Assembly (NCBI RefSeq): GCF_001984175.1
Contig: NZ_MTQP01000064.1
Location: 186,001-250,000, forward strand
Length of the DNA stretch: 64,000 nucleotides
Reading direction: 5' to 3'
Source: Saccharothrix sp. ALI-22-I
Lineage (GTDB): Bacteria; Actinomycetota; Actinomycetes; Mycobacteriales; Pseudonocardiaceae
The number at the start of each line of letters is the position of its first letter. Position 1 is the first letter of the stretch. The notes beneath the pieces were generated by a model that was not told the DNA's origin, searched no databases, and saw nothing but the letters and a program-made list of their open reading frames with translations. The translations under genes and the position numbers were made by a program. Below are positions 38,840 through 45,616 of the stretch, in pieces.

Positions 38840-39062
38840 CACCATCGAAGCGTTTGCGCGTCGGGTGGAGGTCGGTGCCCGCGAGCTCGCGGCGCAACTG
38901 AGCGGCCCGTTCGGCCGGCGCCGCCGGGTGCTGCCTCGGCTCGTTGTCCACCGCGCGGCGCAGCGCCCGGTCGCCGGTGAACGAGTCGACCAGACCGGGG
39001 TGCAGGCGGTCGAGCCGCAGCCCGAGCACCAGGTATTCACACACGAAGTCAGCGCCGTTCAT
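38840..39062 (-). pseudogene. Truncated DUF885 paralogue
   Basis: ATG 39062 starts a frame equal to the first about 74 codons of the DUF885 gene at 35689-36927. The stretch YLVLGLRLDRLHPGLVDSF then TGDRALRRAVDNEP is identical, while the flanks differ (MNGADFVCE against MDAGGVVRE). The frame runs into the IS right end at 38839 and stops shortly after. About 340 codons including the zinc site are gone. Confidence 0.88.
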
Positions 39063-39185
39063 GGGTCGCCCAGCCTACGTCACCCGTCTGGGCGGCCGGT
39101 CGCACGCCGCGACCAAACCGGAAAAAGAAAAAATCACACGATCGTAGGTCACCGCTTATTGGTCGGAGCGCGGGTTGGGTATGTT

Positions 39186-39219
39186 TCGCACCGGAACGGG
39201 AGGATCCCGTTCGGTGCGA
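39186..39219 (+). promoter_or_regulatory. Leader hairpin of His-rich module, copy 2
   Basis: The stem TCGCACC.GAACGGG (39186-39200, one bulged G) pairs with CCCGTTCGGTGCGA (39206-39219) around loop AGGAT. Relative to copy 1, G to A at 39190 is matched by C to T on the facing strand, and a G.C pair is added near the loop. Confidence 0.75.
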
Positions 39220-39245
39220 CGAAGTGCATTCAAGGAGAGAACCTC

Positions 39246-39293
39246 GTGCCGATGCAGGCGCAGCGACGACTCCCATCGCCACGAGCCTCGTGA
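39246..39293 (+). CDS. Leader micro-ORF 1, copy 2 (15 residues)
   Basis: Same peptide as copy 1 (MPMQAQRRLPSPRAS) behind AAGGAGAG, ending in the TGATG overlap with micro-ORF 2. The coding bases are identical to copy 1. Confidence 0.45.
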   Translation: MPMQAQRRLPSPRAS

Positions 39294-39415
39294 TGGTGAC
39301 CTCGCCCGCGTTCACCGACGATATCGACGTCGCCGGCCAGTGCGGCCGGGGGAACGCCGACGACGCAGCCAGCCCTTGCTTCATCGAACACACTAAGGAG
39401 TCAGTTTCATGTTGA
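39293..39415 (+). CDS. Micro-ORF 2, copy 2 (40-residue Cys-containing peptide)
   Basis: The protein is identical to copy 1. The two base changes (ACT for ACA at Thr34; TGT for TGC at Cys40) are silent. The second is silent in both overlapping frames, since the same base changes CTG to TTG (Leu) in the His-rich gene. The end overlaps the His-rich start as ATGTTGA. With only two changes the case for selection is weak but consistent. Confidence 0.4.
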   Translation: MVTSPAFTDDIDVAGQCGRGNADDAASPCFIEHTKESVSC

Positions 39416-39750
39416 AGAAGATTGGCGCAGCTTCCGCCATCACCGTGGCGATGCTGCTGTTCGCGTCGCCCGCCAACGCCCAAGTTCTCGAAGTTTTCCC
39501 GGTTGACATCGACGACAGCAACGTCAACTTCTGCCACAACGACATCGACGCCGCCGGCGCCGCCATCACCACCACCGTCACTGGCCTCCTCCCCGCGGAG
39601 GAGGAGACCAGCGAGGGCGGCAGCCACGACTGCACGGTCTGGGAGGACGTGATCATCATCGTGGACGAGGACGATGACGACCACGGCCACAAGCCGCACG
39701 GCCACAAGCCGCACGGCCACGGCCACGGCCACCACGACAACGACGACTGA
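39409..39750 (+). CDS. Secreted His-rich, acidic small protein, copy 2
   Basis: A 113-residue paralogue of the protein at 37272. The signal peptide, both Cys motifs (SNVNFCHND, HDCTVWED) and the DEDDDDHGH start of the tail are conserved. The region between the cysteines differs and is longer (TTTVTGLLPAEEETSEGGS), and the tail is rearranged (HGHKPHGHKPHGHGHGHH). Ends are more similar than the middle, as expected if gene conversion homogenises the flanks. TAAGGAG precedes ATG 39409. Confidence 0.75.
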   Translation: MLKKIGAASAITVAMLLFASPANAQVLEVFPVDIDDSNVNFCHNDIDAAGAAITTTVTGLLPAEEETSEGGSHDCTVWEDVIIIVDEDDDDHGHKPHGHKPHGHGHGHHDNDD

Positions 39751-39986
39751 CGGGCTGACGGGTTACCACAGGACGCCTTCTTCAGCGAACCGGGGAACGG
39801 AACGTAGCCGTTAAGGTGACAGTTCCGATGGACGTGTCACACAATGGCGACTGTCGACACCCCCCGTATCTGATTCCTGGGTGACCATTCCACTGCGGAC
39901 CTCGACGTCCGGGGATCACCGAAGACTCCGGAAGATCGGGATCGCGCAGAGGAGAGTGAGCGTGCTGGAGAGGCAGGCGGCGTTAA

Positions 39987-40463
39987 CATCATCGACGACT
40001 GATCTCGACTTCACGTGAGTTTCGACCCGGGGGCCACCGGAACGCATTCCGGTGGCCCCCACTCGATTGTGGTCTCCATTCACACAACCGAGATCGCAGT
40101 GTTCGCCCAACGTCAGCCACCGGTGATTCCGCGAGTCCCCCAGAAGAGCAAGAACACTCAAGAAGGTGAGCGGCGCCTCCATCCCGCATTCGCCCAAGCT
40201 GCGGGCTCGAGTTCACCAGCGGGCCGCTGGTGGGCGAGCAATGACCCTGAAGCGGTTGTCGGCCTGCGGAAACATTGTGGCCGTTCTCGACGCCGCGGTG
40301 CGACCGGGTCGACGGAGCGTTCATCACCCGTTGTGTCGATCAGAAACTGCGCCGTAGGTCGTGTCGTGAACGGCGACGAGTCGACATCATCGACGAGGAC
40401 TGCGACCCCCGACTCGGTCCCCGTCGGGGCACCGCCGCTCGGCGGCGCCCCCCTATCGCGTGG
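39987..40463. other. Low-GC-like stretch without recognisable gene
   Basis: Nearly 480 bases between the His-rich copy 2 and the prenyl diphosphate synthase. Codon bias is absent in all frames and composition is more AT-rich than the backbone, which suggests foreign or decaying DNA. Apart from the hairpin at 40029-40060, a GC-rich imperfect hairpin near 40433-40455 may end the minus-strand prenyltransferase transcript. Confidence 0.5.
40029..40060. terminator. Strong hairpin after the duplicated module
   Basis: GGGGGCCACCGGAA (40029-40042) and TTCCGGTGGCCCCC (40047-40060) form a perfect 14-bp stem with loop CGCA. No U-tract follows. Confidence 0.65.
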
Positions 40464-41243
40464 TCAGGACCCGAAGCGGCGGTGGCGGATCGCGTAGTCG
40501 CGCAGGGCGCGCAGGAAGTCGGTGCGGCGGAACTCCGGCCAGTAGGCCTCGCAGAACCAGAACTCCGAGTGCGCCGACTGCCACAGCATGAAACCCGACA
40601 ACCGCTGCTCGCCCGAGGTGCGGATGAGCAGGTCCGGGTCGGGCTGACCGGACGTGTAGAGGTGTTCGGCGATGTGGTCGACGTCCAGGACCTCGGCCAG
40701 CTCCTCGATCGTGCCGCCGGACTCGGCGTGCTTCTGCAGCAGCTTGCGGACCGCGTCGGCGATCTCCTGCCGCCCGCCGTAGCCGACCGCGACGTTGACC
40801 TCCAGGCCGGTGCGCGCCTTCGTGCGCAGGGCGGCCGCGGACAGCCGGGCGGCGGTCTCGGTGGGCAGCATGTCGAGTGCGCCGACGTGCCGGATGCGCC
40901 ACGGGTTACCGGGCTCGGCCAGCTCGTCGACGATGTCGGCGATGATGTCGAGCAGCGGTCCCAGCTCTTCGGTCGGCCGGTTGAGGTTGTCGGTGGACAG
41001 CAGCCACAGCGTCACCACCTCGACCTCCGCCTCACGGCACCAGGTCAGCAGCTCCAGGATCTTGCGCGCGCCGGCGCGGTGGCCGTGCGCGACGTCGGCG
41101 AAGCCCGCCTCCTTGGCCCAACGACGGTTGCCGTCCAGCACCACGCCGACGTGACGTGGTCGTTGCTTGCCGTCGAGCCATCGGTTGAGGCGGAACTCGT
41201 AACCCTTGAGCAGGACGCTCTTGACCCGTTCGCGAAGACCCAC
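40464..41243 (-). CDS. Short-chain Z-isoprenyl diphosphate synthase (Rv1086-like)
   Basis: A 259-residue cis-prenyltransferase. Motifs in order: VGVVLDGNRRWAKEAG with the catalytic Asp, HGHRAGARKI, TLWLLSTDNLNRP, and DLLIRTSGEQRLSGFMLWQ then SEFWFCEAYWPEF. The N-terminal extension (residues 1-30) and the position next to a hemolysin III gene match Rv1086, which makes (2Z,6E)-farnesyl diphosphate for decaprenyl phosphate synthesis. The start is GTG 41243. A long-chain UPP synthase role is the alternative. Confidence 0.9.
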   Translation of the reverse strand: MGLRERVKSVLLKGYEFRLNRWLDGKQRPRHVGVVLDGNRRWAKEAGFADVAHGHRAGARKILELLTWCREAEVEVVTLWLLSTDNLNRPTEELGPLLDIIADIVDELAEPGNPWRIRHVGALDMLPTETAARLSAAALRTKARTGLEVNVAVGYGGRQEIADAVRKLLQKHAESGGTIEELAEVLDVDHIAEHLYTSGQPDPDLLIRTSGEQRLSGFMLWQSAHSEFWFCEAYWPEFRRTDFLRALRDYAIRHRRFGS

Positions 41244-41319
41244 GCTGGAAGAGCGTACGCCGGGTGTGCGTGGTCACGCCGTCGTGTGCTGACCACGTCT
41301 CCCGCGCTCCCGTAACCTC

Positions 41320-42003
41320 GTGAGGGTGACCGCGTCGATGCATCCCCAGCCCCCCGCGCCCGCGATGCGGCCCCGCCTGCGGGGTTGGCTGCACCTCTGG
41401 TCCTTCGTCGTGTCGGTCGCGACCGGTGCGACGTTGATCGCCCTCGCGGCGTCCACGGTGTCGGCGAAGGCCGCGCTGGCCACATCCGTGTACGGGGCGA
41501 CCGTGCTCGGCCTCTTCGGCGTCAGCGCCCTGTACCACCGGGTGAACTGGGTCAGCGTGCGGGCACGCACGTGGATGAAACGCCTCGACCACTCGATGAT
41601 CTTCGTGTTCATCGCCGGCACCTACACCCCGTTCGCCCTGCTGGCCATGCCCCCGGGCACGGGCAACGTGGTCCTGCTGGTCGTGTGGGCAGGTGCGCTC
41701 GGCGGCGTCACGTTGAAACTCGCCTGGCCACACGCCCCGAGGTGGCTCGGCGTACCGATCTACATCGCCCTGGGCTGGGTCGCGGTATTCGTCCTCCCCG
41801 ACCTCCTGCACCACGTGGGCGTGGCGGCCCTGGTCCTACTCCTGGCAGGCGGCCTCCTCTACACCGCCGGCGCCGTCTTCTACGCGACCCGCTGGCCCAA
41901 CCCCTGGCCCCAGGTCTTCGGCTACCACGAGTTCTTCCACGCCGCCACGGTGCTGGCGGCACTGTGCCACTACATCGCCATCTGGTTCGCGATCTACTCC
42001 TGA
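41320..42003 (+). CDS. TrhA/hemolysin III-family membrane protein
   Basis: About 227 residues, seven hydrophobic helices, PAQR-like fold. Diagnostic motifs are VSALYHRVNW, LDHSMIFVFIAGTYTPFALL and HEFFHAATVLAALCHYIA, holding the zinc-site His and Asp. GTG 41320, GTG 41326 and ATG 41338 are all possible starts; there is no clear RBS. In Bacillus the family member TrhA helps membrane fluidity control. It is divergent from the prenyl synthase, as Rv1085c is from Rv1086. Confidence 0.9.
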   Translation: MRVTASMHPQPPAPAMRPRLRGWLHLWSFVVSVATGATLIALAASTVSAKAALATSVYGATVLGLFGVSALYHRVNWVSVRARTWMKRLDHSMIFVFIAGTYTPFALLAMPPGTGNVVLLVVWAGALGGVTLKLAWPHAPRWLGVPIYIALGWVAVFVLPDLLHHVGVAALVLLLAGGLLYTAGAVFYATRWPNPWPQVFGYHEFFHAATVLAALCHYIAIWFAIYS

Positions 42004-42204
42004 CCACTCGATACTCGGCCGCATGACATCCGTGGCGGGCAGGGCGGTGCGGTGGGTGGCGAAGTCGGCTTCCGTGGCGTGGCGGTGGGCGAAGTTGTGC
42101 AGCGGCGCCGACGGGTCCAACTGCCAGGCCGGGTCGTACGAACCCACGGTGAACAAGGCGAATCCCCCGTTTCCCGAATTAGCGGGGAACGGGGGGCTCG
42201 TCAC
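41836..42204 (-). CDS. Possible small ORF coupled to the preceding minus-strand gene
   Basis: GTG 42204 overlaps the stop of the gene at 42201-42758 (GTGA). The first 68 codons (GGFALFTVGSYDPAWQLDPS; PLHNFAHRHATEADFATHRT) have nearly all third positions G or C and read like protein. The frame then runs 55 codons antisense to the end of the trhA gene. A terminator-like hairpin lies near its start. It may be a gene that lost its 3' end, or chance. No family recognised. Confidence 0.3.
   Translation of the reverse strand: MTSPPFPANSGNGGFALFTVGSYDPAWQLDPSAPLHNFAHRHATEADFATHRTALPATDVMRPSIEWSGVDREPDGDVVAQCRQHRGGVEELVVAEDLGPGVGPAGRVEDGAGGVEEAACQE
42164..42195. terminator. Bidirectional terminator-like hairpin
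   Basis: CCCCCGTTTCCCG (42164-42176) pairs with CGGGGAACGGGGG (42183-42195), a 13-bp stem with one T.G wobble and loop AATTAG, about 160 bases past trhA and just past the minus-strand gene. Confidence 0.6.
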
Positions 42205-42758
42205 GCCAGATCGGGTCCCTGTGCGCGCAGGTCGTCCACCCGGGTCATCGCCTCGCGCAGTTCGGTCAGCCACGTGTCCGCGTGCTCGCCGACCAGCCGC
42301 ACCGCCCACGCCAGCGCCTCCGACCGGGACCGCGCCACGCCCGCCGCGACCAGGGTGTCCAGCACCTTGCGCTCGGGCTGCCGCAGCCGCGTCATCACGG
42401 GCACCGACAACGTCGTGAACATCTCCTCCGTGTCACCGAGCCGCGCGCCCCAGGCGACCTTGCGCCGGTAGCGGTGCTCGGCCTGGCGGGCGATCTCGAT
42501 CCGCTCGTCCCTGGTCTGCTCGCGGAACCGGCTGATCCGGCCCGACTCGGCCGCGCCACGCTCGGCGTCGTCGGCGAACTCGCCTTCCAGAGCGGGCAGA
42601 GTGCCCACCACCCAGATCTCTTCCCGGTCCACCGCCACCACCGGCGCCTCGGTGAACCAGCCGTCGGGCAGCCTGCCGCTGAACCAGGCCGCCGCGTCGT
42701 CCGCCGGGGGCTGGTCGGCCTGCTGCCAACCGCCCCGTCCGCCCCATCCACGTCGCAT
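42201..42758 (-). CDS. Conserved-looking hypothetical protein
   Basis: A 185-residue soluble protein. A Gly/Arg-rich start (MRRGWGGRGGWQQ) leads to WFSGRLPDGWFTEAPVVAVD, EEIWVVGTLP, a charged helical region (RISRFREQTRDERIEIARQA) and a C-terminal helix-turn-helix-like part (VAAGVARSRSEALAWAVRLV, GEHADTWLTELREAM). ATG 42758 follows GAGGTGGT. I do not recognise the family. It lies between trhA and the YyaL gene. Confidence 0.6.
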   Translation of the reverse strand: MRRGWGGRGGWQQADQPPADDAAAWFSGRLPDGWFTEAPVVAVDREEIWVVGTLPALEGEFADDAERGAAESGRISRFREQTRDERIEIARQAEHRYRRKVAWGARLGDTEEMFTTLSVPVMTRLRQPERKVLDTLVAAGVARSRSEALAWAVRLVGEHADTWLTELREAMTRVDDLRAQGPDLA

Positions 42759-42834
42759 CGGAGCACCACCTCGATTACATGATTACGTCGATGCAGACGC
42801 TACGCTGGCAACACGTGCCCAGCAGGTCGGTTCG

Positions 42835-44805
42835 CTACCGGTGGACAACCGCCAGGGCCGTGGTCAGCTCCGCCACGGACGTCACCGGCCGGTCGCACAC
42901 GTACCCGCGGCACACGTACGCCGCCGCGCCGCCGTCCACCAACGGCCGGTCGGCCAGCAACGGCGCGGAGTCCGGCGCGCCCGCCACCACCACACCGCCG
43001 CCGTGCACGCCCCGCCACGCGGCGCTGACCAGGTCGGACGCGTCACCGACCACCGCGACCTGCACCGGCCCCAGCGCCAACGCCTCGGCCACGCTCAGCC
43101 AGTGCCCGGCGAACCGGGGCTCACGGGCGGCCAGCAGCCCGGCCCGCGCGACGGCGGCCTCGGCGGCGTCCCGGTAGGTCGACGGCCCGCCCAGCACGGA
43201 CGCCGTCACCAGCGCCGAGGCCAACGACGAAGCGCCGGACGGGCTCGCGTTGTCCGACGGGTCCGACGGCCGCTGCACCAACGCCTCGGCGTCGTCGGCC
43301 GTGTCGTAGTAGACGCCGGGCTCGGAACCCGCGAACCGGGCCAGCGCGGTGTCCAGCAGCCCACAGGCGACGGTGAACCACTTGACGTCACCGGTCGCCT
43401 GGTGCAACGCCAGCAGGCCGTCGGCGAAGCACCCGTAGTCCTCCAGCACGCCCGCCGCCGTGCCCGCGACACCGTGACGAGACGTCCGCAGCAGCCGCCC
43501 GTCGACCAGGTGCACGTCCAGCACGAGCGAAGCCGCCCGCGCCGACGCCTCCACCCACCGCGGCTCCCCGAACACCGCGCCCGCCTCGGCCAGCGCCGCG
43601 ATCGCCAACCCGTTCCACGCCGTCACGACCTTGTCGTCACGCCCCGGCTGCGGCCGCCGGTCGCGCACCTCCAGCAGCTTGGCCGCGATCTCCGGATCGG
43701 GCGAACCGAGCATCCGCAACGTCGAGCTGCCGTGCTCGAACGTGCCCTCGTCCGTCACGCCGTAGAGCTCCGCAGCGCGCGCTCCGGTCGCCAACCCCAG
43801 CGCCTCGACCAACTGCGCGGGCGTCCACACATACGTCAAACCCTCGACGCCCTCGGTGTCCGCGTCGAGCGACGCCGCGAACCCGCCCTCCGGCGTGCCG
43901 AGGTCGCGCAACAGGAACTCCGCCGTCTCCCGCACCACCGCCCGGTACCGCGGGTTGTCGTCACGGCGGCTCAGGTGCGTGTAGGCGCGCAGCAGCAAGG
44001 CGTTGTCGTACAACATCTTCTCGAAGTGCGGCACCACCCACGCCGCGTCCACGCTGTACCGCGCGAACCCGCCCGCCAGCTGGTCGTACAGCCCGCCGTC
44101 CGCCATAGCGCTGCACGTCGCCCGCGCCATCGAGAACGCCTCGACCGACCCGGTCCGCTCGTAGTGCCGCAGCAGGAACTCCAGCACCATCGACGGCGGG
44201 AACTTCGGCGCGCCACCGAACCCGGCGTTGGTCCGGTCGAAGTGCCCCAGCAACGACACCACCGCACCCGCCAGCACGTCGGCGTCCACAGTGGACTGAG
44301 GAAGCGGCTTGAACGCCAGCTGCGACACGATCCCCGCCGCCGACTCGCGCACCTCGTCGCCCTGCTCACGCCAAGCGTGCGTGATGGCCTCCAGCACCTG
44401 CCCGAACGACGGCATGCCCGGCCGCGGCGACGGCGGGTAGTACGTGCCCGCGTAGAACGGCTCGCCGTCGGGCGTGAGGAAGCACGTCATCGGCCACCCG
44501 CCGTGCCCGCTGAGCGCCTGCGTGACCGCCATGTAGACCGCGTCCACGTCCGGCCGTTCCTCGCGATCGACCTTGATGTTGACGAAGTGCTCGTTCATGT
44601 ACGCCGCGGTGGCCTCGTCCTCGAACGACTCGTGCGCCATCACGTGACACCAGTGGCACGCCGCGTAACCGATCGACAGCAGGACCGGCACGCCCCGTTC
44701 ACGGGCCTCCTCGAACGCCTTCGGCGACCACGGCCACCAGTGCACCGGGTTGTCGGCGTGCTGGAGCAGGTACGGGCTGGTCGAGGACGCGAGCCGGTTC
44801 GTCAT
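42835..44805 (-). CDS. YyaL-type thioredoxin-domain, N-acylglucosamine-2-epimerase-like protein
   Basis: A 656-residue protein. The N-terminal thioredoxin-like domain ([40 protein letters not shown]) has CHWC in place of the canonical CGPC. An alpha/alpha six-barrel region follows ([46 protein letters not shown]). ATG 44805 is the usual family start [13 protein letters not shown]. Rv1084 is the mycobacterial counterpart. The enzymatic role of the family is not firmly established. Confidence 0.9.
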   Translation of the reverse strand: MTNRLASSTSPYLLQHADNPVHWWPWSPKAFEEARERGVPVLLSIGYAACHWCHVMAHESFEDEATAAYMNEHFVNIKVDREERPDVDAVYMAVTQALSGHGGWPMTCFLTPDGEPFYAGTYYPPSPRPGMPSFGQVLEAITHAWREQGDEVRESAAGIVSQLAFKPLPQSTVDADVLAGAVVSLLGHFDRTNAGFGGAPKFPPSMVLEFLLRHYERTGSVEAFSMARATCSAMADGGLYDQLAGGFARYSVDAAWVVPHFEKMLYDNALLLRAYTHLSRRDDNPRYRAVVRETAEFLLRDLGTPEGGFAASLDADTEGVEGLTYVWTPAQLVEALGLATGARAAELYGVTDEGTFEHGSSTLRMLGSPDPEIAAKLLEVRDRRPQPGRDDKVVTAWNGLAIAALAEAGAVFGEPRWVEASARAASLVLDVHLVDGRLLRTSRHGVAGTAAGVLEDYGCFADGLLALHQATGDVKWFTVACGLLDTALARFAGSEPGVYYDTADDAEALVQRPSDPSDNASPSGASSLASALVTASVLGGPSTYRDAAEAAVARAGLLAAREPRFAGHWLSVAEALALGPVQVAVVGDASDLVSAAWRGVHGGGVVVAGAPDSAPLLADRPLVDGGAAAYVCRGYVCDRPVTSVAELTTALAVVHR

Positions 44806-44858
44806 GGCTCCACAGTAATTCCCGGACAATCACCGGACCGGTCGATCAGACTGTGCCA

Positions 44859-45605
44859 ATGGTTCCCCCGAACGAGCCCCTTCCCCACGACCTGCGCCAC
44901 GAGACGGGCCCGTTCGACGTGATCGGCGACGTGCACGGGTGCCAGGTGGAACTGGTCCACCTGCTCCGCGAACTGGGCTATTCCAGCGAAGGCGTCCACC
45001 CGGAGGGCCGCAAGGTGGCGTTCCTGGGCGATTTGGTGGACCGCGGCCCGGACACGCCGGGCGTGCTGCGACTCGCGATGGCCATGGTGGCGGCGGGCAA
45101 CGCGGTCTCGGTGCGCGGGAACCACGAGGAGAAGCTGGTGCGGGCGTTGAAGGGCCACAACGTCACGATCGGCCACGGACTGGCGCAGTCGTTGGACCAA
45201 CTGGCCCGCGAGACGGCGGCGTTCCGCGCCGAGGTGCTGGCGTTCTGCGACTCCCTGGTGCCGCACTACGTCCTGGACGGCGGCAAGCTCGTCATCGCCC
45301 ACGCCGGCCTCCCCGAGCGCTTCCACGGGCGTGAGTCGGCACGGATGCGGTCGTTGGCGTTGTGGGGTGTCAGCACGGGCGAGTACGACTCCCGGGGGTT
45401 CCCGGTGCGCCACCCGTGGGCGGAGGACTACCGGGGTGCGGCGATGGTCCTCTATGGACACACGCCGATCGAGGAACCGGAGTGGGTGAACGGAACCCTG
45501 TGCCTGGACACGGGCTGCGTGTTCGGCGGCAGGCTCACCGCCCTGCGCTACCCGGAACGCGAGATCGTGTCCGTCCCGGCCCGCCGCGTCTGGTACCGGC
45601 AGTAG
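44859..45605 (+). CDS. Stand-alone Pnkp-type metallophosphoesterase
   Basis: A 248-residue calcineurin-like phosphatase. Metal motifs: FDVIGDVHGCQVELVHLL, AFLGDLVDRGPDTPGVL, VRGNHEEKLVRALKG, VIAHAGLPERFHG and LYGHTPIEEPEW. DTGCVFGGRLTALRYPE and VSVPARRVWYRQ match the central phosphatase module of bacterial polynucleotide kinase-phosphatase (Pnkp), but the N-terminal kinase and C-terminal adenylyltransferase domains are absent. Likely substrates are 2',3'-cyclic or 3'-phosphate RNA ends, or Ap4A-type nucleotides. It ends 11 bases before the STAND gene, suggesting an operon. Confidence 0.85.
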   Translation: MVPPNEPLPHDLRHETGPFDVIGDVHGCQVELVHLLRELGYSSEGVHPEGRKVAFLGDLVDRGPDTPGVLRLAMAMVAAGNAVSVRGNHEEKLVRALKGHNVTIGHGLAQSLDQLARETAAFRAEVLAFCDSLVPHYVLDGGKLVIAHAGLPERFHGRESARMRSLALWGVSTGEYDSRGFPVRHPWAEDYRGAAMVLYGHTPIEEPEWVNGTLCLDTGCVFGGRLTALRYPEREIVSVPARRVWYRQ

Positions 45606-45616
45606 GCTCACGGACT

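Larger units (their letters stand above)
38840..39986. repeat. Duplicated module, copy 2
   Basis: Counterpart of 36706-37834 in the same orientation. It contains the DUF885 fragment, leader hairpin, both micro-ORFs, the second His-rich gene and the 3' region. The 3' homology stops at GGCGTTAA (39986), exactly where copy 1 meets the IS. Confidence 0.92.

Noticed and set aside
39987-40463. Several ORFs of 90-160 codons in both strands
   Set aside because: None shows codon bias, RBS or recognisable motifs; the sequence looks non-coding.
45362-45616. Longer N-terminus for the trypsin-STAND protein
   Set aside because: The frame is open back into the phosphatase gene, but that part is a shadow of a conserved enzyme; the protease domain begins right after GTG 45617.
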